Virus record (IMG/VR): IMGVR_UViG_3300037502_002391
Coordinates: 1 to 64,000 of that record
Origin: a virus
Reading direction: 5' to 3' (one strand)
DNA: 64,000 bases
Position 1 is the stretch's first letter, and every line of letters starts with the position of its first letter. The notes under the pieces are model-generated. The model saw only the letters and a list, made by a program, of their open reading frames with translations, did not search any database and was not told the DNA's origin. Shown here one piece after another: positions 22,781-31,677 of this stretch. The translations under genes were made by a program, and so were the position numbers.

Positions 22781-23369
22781 TTTCTAATTTTTTTTCAAAA
22801 AGTTTTATATCAAAAGATGGTGATATATCTGTGTATGTTTTGTATATGTTACTTCTGCTTATTATTCCATTAAATTTTTTATCAATATCTGTATTTGTAT
22901 TATGTCCTATGAATTTTTTTTCTATTTTCATATTTTTACAAATGTATAAACATAATAAAGACAATTTATTAATTTGTTCATCTGTATATGTATCCCAAAA
23001 GTCATAATCTCTCCACTTTTTATAATATGGTTCACCATTATAAATATCGCCAATCCAATTATTATTTAACCCAGTATTTTTATTTTTTTCAATCCAACCA
23101 AGATTCTCAATTGCTACTACTATTGAATTATAATTCAAAATATCCTTGTTGAAAAAATTTGAATACTCATCATCATTTAATAAGTTTAATACCTCCCCTT
23201 TTTTTGTGATTACATAATTTGGTATTTTATCATAATTACCATTATGCCTATATTTTAGGGATATTAAGTAATTCTTAATATCCCTAAAAGTATTAATTAA
23301 CACTATTTTATTTTTAATCTTTTGTTTTCCAGTAGGTTTAAAATCACCATACTTAATTATCTCCAGCAT
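22764..23369 (-). CDS. N-acetylmuramoyl-L-alanine amidase-like endolysin (Amidase_2/PGRP fold)
   Basis: 201 residues resembling the amidase-2/PGRP family: NYVITKKGEVLNL (substrate strand), the SIVVAIENLGW strand, and GHNTNTDIDKKFNGIISRSNIYKTYTDISPSFD near the C-terminus with a zinc-ligand His. The expected first His may be in KYRHNG near residue 42; I cannot fix all three zinc ligands. The enzyme would cut the amide bond between muramic acid and the stem peptide. No signal peptide, so a holin is needed. Overlaps neighbours by 16-17 bases. Sits in the candidate lysis cassette with spanin-like genes. Confidence 0.7.
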   Translation of the reverse strand: MLEIIKYGDFKPTGKQKIKNKIVLINTFRDIKNYLISLKYRHNGNYDKIPNYVITKKGEVLNLLNDDEYSNFFNKDILNYNSIVVAIENLGWIEKNKNTGLNNNWIGDIYNGEPYYKKWRDYDFWDTYTDEQINKLSLLCLYICKNMKIEKKFIGHNTNTDIDKKFNGIISRSNIYKTYTDISPSFDIKLFEKKLENDNRK

Positions 23370-24240
23370 TCCTTTTTCTATATGTTAATCTATTTAAATC
23401 ATCAATATTATCATTTAAATCACCCAAATTTAAATTTATCTTTTTTCTTCTTGTGTTTTTTGGTTTTTGAGTCTCAATTAAATCTTCTTTTAATAAAGTA
23501 TCTTCCAATAATGTTGGTGTAACTCTTGGCTTATATATTCTTTTTGTTGGTTTTGGTGAATCAACAAAAGGTGCTAAGTCATCCTTAGATTCAATATCAG
23601 TCTTTGATTCCTGTTTAGATTTTGTTAGATTATCAAGATATTCTTCTAACTTATCTAATTCATCCTGGGTTGGTGTATAAATATTTTTTTGTTTTTCTGC
23701 CTCTATTTTACCTGCTTCTATACTTAATTTATCCAACTCATCATCAGTTAATTGTTGGCTTGGGACCTTAGTTTCTGCATTGTTCTGATCTCTTAATTTT
23801 ACCAACATATGCAAGAAAGATAAAGATATTATAGGCAATAGACCACCAGAGAATAAGGCCAAAACCCTTTTATGCCCAATAATATCACCCTCCTCAATAA
23901 AATATTGAAAAAACACATTTGATAACTCTACCCAATCTTTAAATTCTTTTGAGTTTTCATCAATGTATTGATATGAATAAAAGACATTTCCAACTAATTG
24001 TATTAGTGTAACAATACCAAAAGGTATATACACATTCTTACCCATATGAACTGAGATTGCAGCCAAAGCTGATAAGGCTGCAATCTCAATACCAAAAGAT
24101 AGATAAATAGCCCAAGTTGAATTATTTGTTAACCCATACCAACTAGTCACATGTGAAATTGACACAATTGCAACAGTTATAATTGGAACTAAAAATGCAA
24201 AATATACTATTTTTTCTAAATTTTTACTAAAAATATTCAT
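23353..24240 (-). CDS. Membrane protein with long charged cytoplasmic tail (295 aa)
   Basis: Four predicted membrane helices in the first 150 residues (about 12-32, 42-62, 70-92 and 126-148), then a hydrophilic tail rich in Lys, Glu, Asp and Thr (residues 155-295). No enzyme motif. Context between a small single-TM protein and the endolysin suggests a holin or envelope role, but it is longer than typical holins, so I do not call it one. Confidence 0.65.
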   Translation of the reverse strand: MNIFSKNLEKIVYFAFLVPIITVAIVSISHVTSWYGLTNNSTWAIYLSFGIEIAALSALAAISVHMGKNVYIPFGIVTLIQLVGNVFYSYQYIDENSKEFKDWVELSNVFFQYFIEEGDIIGHKRVLALFSGGLLPIISLSFLHMLVKLRDQNNAETKVPSQQLTDDELDKLSIEAGKIEAEKQKNIYTPTQDELDKLEEYLDNLTKSKQESKTDIESKDDLAPFVDSPKPTKRIYKPRVTPTLLEDTLLKEDLIETQKPKNTRRKKINLNLGDLNDNIDDLNRLTYRKRNAGDN

Positions 24241-24524
24241 TATCTAAGTTTTTCTAATTCTAAATCAATTTGAGTTTGTCTATTGACATCTAATATTTTT
24301 CTATCTGTTGACTGAATAAATCTTTTTTCAGTTTCTAAACTCATTATCTTCAACTGTTTGTCTAGTTCTGCCTTAGTGTAAGTTGAATCTTTTATTGCTG
24401 TAATTTCTTTTCTTATTTTAACTAACTCTCTATTATCTGAACAACTTCCAAAATAATTTAAAGTCAATAAAACAAAAACAATTGTAATAAAATTCTTTTT
24501 TAAAAAGTTTCTAAAATTTTCCAT
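24240..24524 (-). CDS. Small membrane-anchored or lipoprotein-like coiled-coil protein (94 aa)
   Basis: Starts MENFRNFLKKNFITIVFVLLTLNYFGSC; the hydrophobic helix followed by SCSDNRE could be a lipobox or a plain anchor. The remainder is a charged coiled coil (LEKLR at the end). A start at 24575 would sit inside the sigma gene, so ATG at 24524 is preferred. Possible outer spanin partner for the genes at 21506-22244, given the Cys; tentative. Confidence 0.55.
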   Translation of the reverse strand: MENFRNFLKKNFITIVFVLLTLNYFGSCSDNRELVKIRKEITAIKDSTYTKAELDKQLKIMSLETEKRFIQSTDRKILDVNRQTQIDLELEKLR

Positions 24525-24543
24525 AAAATTTGTTGTTTTAATT

Positions 24544-25344
24544 TTAAATATAATCAAATAATACTTTTGACTCATTTCTGAGTTTTTTAAGTGCTTTTTC
24601 TTTTATCTGTCTAACTCTCTCCTTTGTTAGGTTGAAATCAACTCCAATTTCTTCTAATGTTCTAATAGAACCATTGAGACCAAAATAATCTTCAATAATT
24701 ATTTTTTCTCTATTATCAAGAAGATTCAAAATGTTTAATAACTTTTCTCTTAAAATTTGCTTTGTGTTAAAAACATCTTCAGGATTGTCAGCATTATCAT
24801 TTTTAATTACAGTTAATAGTGTATCACCATCTTCATTTAATGTAGAATCCAGGTCAATTGTGAATGGTAAATTTGTTAACTTATCTGGTATATTATTGTC
24901 AAATTCATTTAAGAATTTCTTAATCTTATGATATTCTTGAACAATATTTACAGGCAACCGGATTGTTCTAGCATTATCATTTAAACACTCAATTATTGAC
25001 TGTTTAATCCACCAAACACCATAGGAGATAAACCTCAAATTTTTTGACCAATCAAATTTATCAATGGCTTTAAGTAAACCATAATTACCTTCAGCAATCA
25101 AATCAGATAAATCCATACCTTGATTTTGATATTGCTTACACACACTAATGACAAATCTCAAATTACCTTCAACTAATTCTTTCTTTACTATTTCTTTTTG
25201 TGCTTGTGTAGAATTAGAATCTAGCATTATTTTTGCCAATTCCTTTTCTCGTTCAATGGTCATAACTTTCAATTTCCTCACATCTTTTAAATATGATGAA
25301 ATTTCTGATTGATTAATCATTGTAAATGTTTTCTCACTTTTCAT
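24544..25344 (-). CDS. Sigma-70 family RNA polymerase sigma factor
   Basis: 266 residues. Region 1.2 (SSYLKDVRKLKVMTIEREKEL), region 2 with DLSDLIAEGNYGLLKAIDKFD and RFISYGVWWIKQSIIECLND (2.3-2.4), a short region 3, and region 4 ending in an HTH (TLEEIGVDFNLTKERVRQIKEKALKKL). No region 1.1, as in Bacteroidota primary sigma factors, which this resembles. It lets host RNA polymerase read phage promoters. The Bacteroidota-like -7/-33 boxes in this window could be read by host sigma or by this protein. Start is ATG 25344, overlapping the upstream gene by 11 bases; ATG at 25320 is an alternative. Confidence 0.93.
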   Translation of the reverse strand: MKSEKTFTMINQSEISSYLKDVRKLKVMTIEREKELAKIMLDSNSTQAQKEIVKKELVEGNLRFVISVCKQYQNQGMDLSDLIAEGNYGLLKAIDKFDWSKNLRFISYGVWWIKQSIIECLNDNARTIRLPVNIVQEYHKIKKFLNEFDNNIPDKLTNLPFTIDLDSTLNEDGDTLLTVIKNDNADNPEDVFNTKQILREKLLNILNLLDNREKIIIEDYFGLNGSIRTLEEIGVDFNLTKERVRQIKEKALKKLRNESKVLFDYI

Positions 25345-25831
25345 TTGTGTGTTGTTTTGAATATTTATCTAATAAACCCCTCTCAATTGTGGTTAATGAA
25401 GTTATACCTTTTTTTGAAATCTTTTCTAATATTAAATCTAAATCAGTTTCTGATTCCCCCTCCCTAATTTGAGAATATATCTTATTTAAATTATCCCCCT
25501 TTAATATCCCCAAGAATGGTTTTTTTGATTTTTTAAAATTATCTGGAATGTCATTTAGACCCAAATCATTAAAATTATCCATAGGGAAGAATGCAGCATA
25601 AGTATCTCCCAACTCAACTAATGTAAATCCATAACATAAATGTCCTAAAATACTACTAAGGAAAGTGGATAAATCAAGCAATTCAACATCTGATCCAAAA
25701 ATCATTATTGTAGAATCCCCCACTGTAGTTACAAGTGGTTCTGTATCTGAAACTTCAGAAAAATCCTCAAAAAATGAATCAATATTAAATTTCTTACTAG
25801 CCTGATAGATGGTTAAGTTGTAGTTCTTCAT
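25334..25831 (-). CDS. Hypothetical protein with a C-terminal DUF6576-like motif (165 aa)
   Basis: Starts MKNYNLTIYQASKKFNID. The N-terminal part (residues 35-95) is beta-rich and hydrophobic; the C-terminal segment LDLILEKISKKGITSLTTIERGLLDKYSK resembles the short helical motif found at the end of Bacteroidota rhomboid-like proteins. No catalytic residues seen. It is directly upstream of the sigma gene with an 11-base overlap and has its own promoter, so the two are co-expressed; a role in controlling the sigma factor is possible but not shown. Confidence 0.6.
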   Translation of the reverse strand: MKNYNLTIYQASKKFNIDSFFEDFSEVSDTEPLVTTVGDSTIMIFGSDVELLDLSTFLSSILGHLCYGFTLVELGDTYAAFFPMDNFNDLGLNDIPDNFKKSKKPFLGILKGDNLNKIYSQIREGESETDLDLILEKISKKGITSLTTIERGLLDKYSKQHTNEK

Positions 25832-25845
25832 TTCTTTTTTTTTTG

Positions 25846-25875
25846 CAAAGATAAGGTGTTTTTGATTAAATCAAA
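25846..25875 (-). promoter_or_regulatory. Bacteroidota-type promoter
   Basis: Leftward TTTG (25875-25872), 18-base spacer, TATCTTTG (25853-25846), then an A-run. It overlaps the end of the gp46-like gene and drives the 25334-25831 gene and the sigma factor. Confidence 0.7.
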
Positions 25876-28184
25876 ACTTTTGACACATTATTTTTCTTTT
25901 CAACAATTATTTTTGATTCACCCCAATTACTAATTAGGGGGTTATGCGAAATTAACAATATTTTCTCAAAATAACTCTTTAATCTGATAAAAAATTCTCC
26001 CATCATATCCAGGCTTTCATTTGACACCTTTCCAAATACTTCATCAGCCACCCATATATTTGGTTTTGGCAATGAACATACTTTGCTTAAAACTGCTCTT
26101 AATGCCAATGAAGCAACTGTCTTTTCATAACCAGATCCTGTTGTCATTAGTTTCTCAACACCTGTGTTATTATCAATCATAACAAATTCAACTTCATTCT
26201 TATCATTTACCCTAACATCAAGGGTAAAATAACACACATCTAATAACAATCTTTGCAATTCAGAGTTTATGACTGGAAGCATAGTTTTCATAATCATTTT
26301 TGATATTCCATTTTTACCAAATAGTTCAAGATATATCTTGTATTTTTTCTCTTCATCTTGTTCTTTATATATAGTATCAATAATGTTTATATTTTTATCT
26401 TTCTTATCTTTATAATTTGAAATTTTAATTTCAATGCTATTTATTTCTTTTGTTAATTTATTTTTCTCATATAGCAATTCATCAATTTTACTATTTGCCT
26501 TTATGATTAAAGCATCTATCTGATTATTCTTTTTTATTTTCTCTTGAACTTCCAAATAATTTTTCATCTTGGTTTCTAATTGGTTTAGTTTAAGCATATT
26601 GCCTTCCAAGGACAATTGATGTTTCTTAATAACCAATTTATTCTTTTCATAAGCATCAAATTCTTTTTTTAATTTATTAAAATTATCATTCTTTGCTTCA
26701 AGTTCAATTAAATTATTTGAGATAGTGTTGTAATTATTCTTGTGTTCTTCCAGGGATTCAATCTTAGCCTTTGTGAATTCTGCATCAATTAAATTAAGAC
26801 CACAATGTTCGCATTGTACACCATTTCCATATGTCTGGATTAATTTTGTAATTTCATCCACTTTGGATTTTGCCATTTGCTTTTCCAATTTGGTTTCCAT
26901 TATATCATCCTTCAAATTATCATGCTCATCTTCTTCATAGAAAGTTGTTGGCTTCTCATTTGAAATGGAATTTATCAATTCATTTAGTTTGATATTATTA
27001 ATATTCACAGCCTCAATGTCCTTCTCCAACGATTCTTTATTCACAATCAAAAGTTCTTTATCAATATCAGAATGTTTTGATGTGTACAATTCATTCTTAT
27101 ATTGATTTCCCTTTGCTAATCTTTCATCATAATCCTTAACTTCAATGGTTAATTTATCAAGATTAATTTCCAATTCATTGATTTCTTCTTCCAATGATAT
27201 ATTCTCAGCTTTTAATTTCTCAACATTATAAACATTTGAGAACATTCGTTTTGAAAACTCTTGATAAACTTCTTTGCCAAAATCTTCTTTCTTCTTCAAG
27301 TGCTCCAAACCTAGGAAACGACCCAATAATTGACCCCTTGCTGTGGGTTTTGATTCCAATAAATCTTCAAGATTATTTCCAGTTGTTAAAATGGTGGCCA
27401 AGAAATCATCCATATTACCAATGGTATTCTTAATGAATATTTCTGTTTCCCTTCTTTGTTCACCCTTTAGATTCTGCAGTTCCCCATTCTTTAATTTCTT
27501 ATCAAATGATAATTCTGTCTTCACCTTCCATTCACCACTCTTGCTCATCTTTCTCTCCATATTCCTAGATATAACATATTCCTCACCATCAATAAGGATG
27601 TATCCAGTAACAGAAACGTGATCCTTGCTTGTAAATTTGTTAAAAATATCCTCTGCCTTGTTACTCTTGGTTGTGGTGTTAAAGAATAGAAATAACAACA
27701 AATCAATTGTTAGAGTTGTCTTACCCCCAGTATTCTGTGGGGTTGATTCAACAATGGTGATACCATTTAACTTATCAAAATCCAATTCTTGATTTTCACC
27801 AAATGAAAGAAAATTGCTAAAATTAATCTTTTTTATATACCACTTATTGAATTGAGTTGGTTCTTGGTTTTCTAAAACCAATTTATTCTCCACAACCTTA
27901 TTTATTTCCATAATCTTATCATAAAAATCAGAATTGCCATTTGTGTCAAGCAAATTCTTTATGAGTTTGTTCTGGTAATTAATATCCATTATGTTTGATG
28001 AAACATCAACAGATTGCAATACTTTATCCTCATATTTGACTTTTGTGATTACATTAACACTAGATGTTCCATACTTTTTTGCAAAGTATTGACGGACATC
28101 CTTAATTTTATCTTGTGTTATATTTTCAGGATAATCCTCCCAAATAACTCTTATGTTTGGATTTTTCCATAGTTGTTCTTCCAT
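25866..28184 (-). CDS. Recombination exonuclease ATPase subunit, gp46/SbcC/Rad50-like
   Basis: 772 residues. The ATPase half has INFSNFLSFGEN then a P-loop with GGKTT at about 146-157, long coiled coils either side of a zinc-hook CEHC near residue 457, and a C-terminal Walker B/D-loop region (IWVADEVFGKVSN near 708) and LLISHNP. With the gp47-like nuclease at 29123-29908 it forms the complex that resects DNA ends for recombination-dependent replication in T4-like phages. Unusual: a 115-residue extension precedes the first ATPase strand, where SbcC and gp46 normally start. The two subunit genes are separated by two others, here 28187-29117. Confidence 0.92.
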   Translation of the reverse strand: MEEQLWKNPNIRVIWEDYPENITQDKIKDVRQYFAKKYGTSSVNVITKVKYEDKVLQSVDVSSNIMDINYQNKLIKNLLDTNGNSDFYDKIMEINKVVENKLVLENQEPTQFNKWYIKKINFSNFLSFGENQELDFDKLNGITIVESTPQNTGGKTTLTIDLLLFLFFNTTTKSNKAEDIFNKFTSKDHVSVTGYILIDGEEYVISRNMERKMSKSGEWKVKTELSFDKKLKNGELQNLKGEQRRETEIFIKNTIGNMDDFLATILTTGNNLEDLLESKPTARGQLLGRFLGLEHLKKKEDFGKEVYQEFSKRMFSNVYNVEKLKAENISLEEEINELEINLDKLTIEVKDYDERLAKGNQYKNELYTSKHSDIDKELLIVNKESLEKDIEAVNINNIKLNELINSISNEKPTTFYEEDEHDNLKDDIMETKLEKQMAKSKVDEITKLIQTYGNGVQCEHCGLNLIDAEFTKAKIESLEEHKNNYNTISNNLIELEAKNDNFNKLKKEFDAYEKNKLVIKKHQLSLEGNMLKLNQLETKMKNYLEVQEKIKKNNQIDALIIKANSKIDELLYEKNKLTKEINSIEIKISNYKDKKDKNINIIDTIYKEQDEEKKYKIYLELFGKNGISKMIMKTMLPVINSELQRLLLDVCYFTLDVRVNDKNEVEFVMIDNNTGVEKLMTTGSGYEKTVASLALRAVLSKVCSLPKPNIWVADEVFGKVSNESLDMMGEFFIRLKSYFEKILLISHNPLISNWGESKIIVEKKNNVSKVLI

Positions 28185-28186
28185 TT

Positions 28187-28525
28187 TTAATTTTGTTTAT
28201 TTTCATATGATTCAATTATGGCATTTATTGCCCAAACAATTCCAGATGAGAAAATCCCATCAAAAAACCAAGATATCTCAAAACACAAAGAAAGATAAGT
28301 ATTTGTTGGGGAATATATGAATAACCCCAAGAAAAATCCACCCCAAGTGCTAAAACACATTGGACAAGATATAATTCCATAAATGAATTTGAAAGCTGGG
28401 GATATAAGCAATATATCTTTCTTCCCAACATCATTTATAAAATTTCTAAATCCTGAAAAAATTGATCCATAAACCATTATATTCATAAGACCATAACTTA
28501 AAAAAGCCCAAATTAAAATATCCAT
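28187..28525 (-). CDS. Small membrane protein with a CxxC-W motif (112 aa)
   Basis: Predicted membrane helices at about 4-24, 40-70 and 80-104. The CPMCFSTWGGF segment recalls DUF1360-type sporulation/phage membrane proteins with C-P-x-C. Function unknown. Tight operon with the gp46-like and coiled-coil genes. Confidence 0.6.
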   Translation of the reverse strand: MDILIWAFLSYGLMNIMVYGSIFSGFRNFINDVGKKDILLISPAFKFIYGIISCPMCFSTWGGFFLGLFIYSPTNTYLSLCFEISWFFDGIFSSGIVWAINAIIESYENKQN

Positions 28526-28526
28526 A

Positions 28527-29117
28527 TTATCTAATTTTTATATTTGATGTTCTATGAAACCTAGTAGGTTGTGCTGTCATTTCAGCAAATAATCTACGAT
28601 AGTCTTCTATAATCTTATTCTTATTTCTCAAATCTTCACTTACCAAATTTAATGTCATTTTTACATCACTAAGTTCATTTTCCAATTCTGTATTATCCCC
28701 AGGCACTTCTTTAATAACAAAAACTTCTTTTACTATTGGAACTTCCTTAATAACCTCAACCTCTTTTATTTCAACCCTAACTTCCCCAGTTTGAACCTCT
28801 TTAATAATTTCCTTGTATATGGGAACTTCTTTAGTGACCTCAACAATTTTCTCAACAACTCTATCAACTGGAACTTCTACAATCTTTTCCACAATTCTAT
28901 CAACTGGAACTTCCACAATTTTCTCTACCTCCTTAATAACCTCAACTGTGCTAGTTCTTAAATTACTATCATCACCCAACATTCCATATTTCTCAACATA
29001 GAACCCTGATTTTAAACATTTTGATGTAAATTCATCAATGTTGGAAATATTGTTTTTCTCACAATATCTTATGATGTCAACAAAAAAAGCATCATCAGTA
29101 ATTATTTGTGTTTTCAT
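28527..29117 (-). CDS. Coiled-coil protein with VEKIVEVPVD repeats (196 aa)
   Basis: N-terminal helical segment, then several copies of a VEKIVEVPVDR-type repeat (residues 66-120) and KEV-rich stretches, ending with a coiled coil (residues 142-175) and a basic tail (RFHRTSNIKIR). Such repeats occur in phage and bacterial proteins of no defined role. It lies between the membrane protein and the gp47-like gene. Confidence 0.6.
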   Translation of the reverse strand: MKTQIITDDAFFVDIIRYCEKNNISNIDEFTSKCLKSGFYVEKYGMLGDDSNLRTSTVEVIKEVEKIVEVPVDRIVEKIVEVPVDRVVEKIVEVTKEVPIYKEIIKEVQTGEVRVEIKEVEVIKEVPIVKEVFVIKEVPGDNTELENELSDVKMTLNLVSEDLRNKNKIIEDYRRLFAEMTAQPTRFHRTSNIKIR

Positions 29118-29122
29118 TTGTT

Positions 29123-29908
29123 TTATTTGTTTGTTAAATTTTCATTATTATTTTTAATATCATCATATGAATTTATCTTAAAACTCAAAAATGGAGTTGG
29201 ATTTGGTAAATCAACAAATTCATAATTATTATCATTAATTGTATAAACACCATAACCATGATTTGATATGCTCTCTCCAAAATTCTGTTGTATAAAACTA
29301 CCAATCATTATTGCTAATTTATTATCTGGTATATCAAAAATGGCTCTCTTATGTATATCACCACAAAAAACAACATCACAACCATTAAAAATATTTGAAT
29401 CAAACCCATCCTCTATGGTATGACCAATATCTGTCTTTAAACCCTTAACTGCACCATGAAATAAACCCACATTAACTATACCCTCACTCTTCTTTGGGAT
29501 GTCTGGGGGGATGTTATGCTGCATTAGTGAATATACACACCAGTTAACATTTTCATCAGCATACACCCCCCGCTCCTTCAAATAACTAATTTTTGGATTT
29601 TTTATTGAATCTACAATAGGTGTAATAGCATCTAATCTATCCATATTTGTTTCCAAGAAATCATGATTGCCAATTATAACAATGGTCTTACTAATCTTTG
29701 CACATTCCTCAAGAACCCAAACAACAAACTCAACAAGTTCTGGGGTCATCTGATTCTTGCTATGCACCAAATCTCCTGTGAAAACAATTCTATCCGGTTT
29801 TAGTTCAACCCACTGTGCAAATGCTTCAGATAATATTTCCCTAAACAAATCATGATCCTTATACAATCGTATATGCAAATCAGAGAAATGAACAATTTTA
29901 TTTATCAT
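29123..29908 (-). CDS. Recombination exonuclease nuclease subunit, gp47/SbcD/Mre11-like
   Basis: 261 residues from ATG 29908 (a frame extension to 29944 would lack an ATG-supported leader). Metallophosphoesterase motifs in order: HFSDLHIR, FTGDLVHS, IGNHDF, a His in GLFHG, CGDIHKRA. It is the Mre11-like nuclease partner of the Rad50-like subunit at 25866-28184, acting on double-strand ends in phage recombination and replication. Shorter than bacterial SbcD (about 400 residues), similar to T4 gp47 in lacking the extended cap. Confidence 0.88.
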   Translation of the reverse strand: MINKIVHFSDLHIRLYKDHDLFREILSEAFAQWVELKPDRIVFTGDLVHSKNQMTPELVEFVVWVLEECAKISKTIVIIGNHDFLETNMDRLDAITPIVDSIKNPKISYLKERGVYADENVNWCVYSLMQHNIPPDIPKKSEGIVNVGLFHGAVKGLKTDIGHTIEDGFDSNIFNGCDVVFCGDIHKRAIFDIPDNKLAIMIGSFIQQNFGESISNHGYGVYTINDNNYEFVDLPNPTPFLSFKINSYDDIKNNNENLTNK

Positions 29909-29956
29909 ATTATTTTTTTTATAAGTATAGATAAATAAAATCATTCTATCAATACG

Positions 29957-30757
29957 TTACCACACTTTAATTCTGCTAAAATACCCAAATAAAGGATCAT
30001 TATCTGATTTTTTGAATGTTGCAGTAGCAGTAATTTCCTCACCAAGTCCAATAAGACTACCTACATTACCATAGGCCTTCCATTTGCCTTCAACATTCTC
30101 AATCAATAACTTATATTTAACTGAATGATTATAGGAGTCAACAATACCTTTGCAGGAAAGAACTTTAAATACACCCTTAAATCTACCTACAACAACCTCA
30201 TTTGCAACTAATTCTAATTGTCTCCTTCTTTCTGCTAATACTTTAACAAATTCTATCTGTTTTTCTGAAATTTTACCTGAACTATAGAACTTACTTGCAA
30301 TCTCTCTAATTTTATTATCATTAACAGATAATGTCTCCTCCAAATTTTCATTAGCAGCCAATATATTGGCTATTTGAATTTGCTTCAACCTTCTCTTACG
30401 TTGAATCATTGTTTGTTTAGTAACACCTTCAACATCAAATGTATATTTCATAATGTTGTTGGTGCAGTCAAACCCAACATAAATCAAATTAGATGTTTCT
30501 TTATCCAAGAAGAATGAACCCCTCTTTATACTGTGATTACAGCAAGAACATTTGTTACCATTTGGATTAAAATTAGCCATCCATTCTTTTGGATTATCCA
30601 CACCAATCTTGTCAAAATCAACCTCAAACTCTGTTTCAGTAACATAACCATCTACAGCATCTGGCACTCTAAATGAAGTGTAATACCCCACGTAAGTGAA
30701 GTTTTCAGGCTTAATTCCTTGTCCTACATATTTGAATTGGTTGGTGGTGGTTGTCAT
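29957..30757 (-). CDS. Zinc-binding hypothetical protein (266 aa)
   Basis: Starts MTTTTNQFKYVGQG at 30757 (TTG at 30784 lies within the -7 box and is not used). It has CSCC...GFDC near residues 75-100, a likely zinc site, a helical middle (RKRRLKQIQIANIL) and a beta-rich C-terminus (FKVLSCKGIV, YKLLIENVEG). Could be a nucleic-acid-binding protein, but no known family. First gene behind the 30782-30813 promoter, upstream of gp47. Confidence 0.65.
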   Translation of the reverse strand: MTTTTNQFKYVGQGIKPENFTYVGYYTSFRVPDAVDGYVTETEFEVDFDKIGVDNPKEWMANFNPNGNKCSCCNHSIKRGSFFLDKETSNLIYVGFDCTNNIMKYTFDVEGVTKQTMIQRKRRLKQIQIANILAANENLEETLSVNDNKIREIASKFYSSGKISEKQIEFVKVLAERRRQLELVANEVVVGRFKGVFKVLSCKGIVDSYNHSVKYKLLIENVEGKWKAYGNVGSLIGLGEEITATATFKKSDNDPLFGYFSRIKVW

Positions 30758-30781
30758 ATTGTTTTTGTTTTTATTGGATTG

Positions 30782-30813
30782 CAAAGATAAGAACTATATT
30801 CTAATAAAACAAA
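30782..30813 (-). promoter_or_regulatory. Bacteroidota-type promoter
   Basis: Leftward TTTG (30813-30810), 20-base spacer, TATCTTTG (30789-30782), then CAATCCAATAAAAACA. Reads into the zinc protein and gp47-like gene. Confidence 0.85.
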
Positions 30814-30834
30814 CTTCTGTGAAAATATTTCTAA

Positions 30835-31677
30835 CTATATTTCCAAATCAAAAACAATATTAGTAAACTCCTTTGGCACACGGTATTCAACAAAACCCCC
30901 ATCTTTCTTTAGGTGACAAACAATGCAACCATATAGTCTAATTGCCCCATATTTTGATTGTGAGAGCATTTTAAGTAACAACCTAGCATAGAGTGGCAAC
31001 TGGATATAATAATGCTCCAGGGCTGTGCTATTGTATTTTTCAAAGGGTTCAAACATCTTTTCTGTGAAGTCATTTGATTGGAAACTTTTATCCTTATTTG
31101 TTTTCCAGTCTGTGATAATAATACCAAAATCAGATTTATCTTTATTGGGTATTAACCATACCTTATCTGGTTGGCCAACATACCCAAGTTCAGGATCCCC
31201 AAGAACCATTTCTGTATCAAGAAGAACTGCACCTCTTTCCTTCATAAGATTGATGTATTGAATCCCTGATTGAATCATTCTCTCTGAAACAATCTTCTGT
31301 GACATATCGCATTCAAAAATTGGTTCTCTAACATCTTTGTAATCACCATAAGATTCAATTAATTTTTTTTCCAAAAAATAATGAACTCTTGAACCCAAGT
31401 TTGCTGCATAATTTGCTGAATCACTCCATTCCTTTAAAAAAGCATTGGCTTTCTTCTCATCCCCCTTTGCTTTTCTATAAGCAATCTCTTCACCTGGAAA
31501 TTCCTTATAATATTTTTTAATTATTTTTGAAACAGATGGATAATCACTTCTCCCATTCATATGATATATATGATCCTCCTCAATAAAACTTAAATTTAAT
31601 TCTTTCTGTCTTTCATTAATTATATTCCTAATATCTTTTGCAATTTCTTCCAAATTCATTTCACTTAATTTTAACAT
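30835..31677 (-). CDS. PD-(D/E)XK superfamily nuclease (RecB/Cas4-like)
   Basis: 280 residues from ATG 31677. YPSVSKIIKKYYKEF and GSRVHYFLEKKL in the N-terminal half match Cas4/RecB-type nucleases; the catalytic segment is GYVGQPDKVWLI (Asp) then IIITDWKTNK (DxK), followed by HYYIQLPLYARLL, the conserved Q/Y motif. Likely a single-strand exonuclease or end-processing nuclease in recombination. The CxxC iron-sulfur ligands of Cas4 are not obvious. Adjacent to primase and resolvase. Confidence 0.8.
   Translation of the reverse strand: MLKLSEMNLEEIAKDIRNIINERQKELNLSFIEEDHIYHMNGRSDYPSVSKIIKKYYKEFPGEEIAYRKAKGDEKKANAFLKEWSDSANYAANLGSRVHYFLEKKLIESYGDYKDVREPIFECDMSQKIVSERMIQSGIQYINLMKERGAVLLDTEMVLGDPELGYVGQPDKVWLIPNKDKSDFGIIITDWKTNKDKSFQSNDFTEKMFEPFEKYNSTALEHYYIQLPLYARLLLKMLSQSKYGAIRLYGCIVCHLKKDGGFVEYRVPKEFTNIVFDLEI

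Noticed and set aside
28187-28525. Shadow ORF in the same region (28225-28434) as a second membrane protein
   Set aside because: It is another frame of the 28187-28525 gene, with no independent leader or motif support.
30757-30784. TTG start for the zinc-binding gene at 30784
   Set aside because: It falls within the -7 box of the promoter at 30782-30813 and could not be transcribed.
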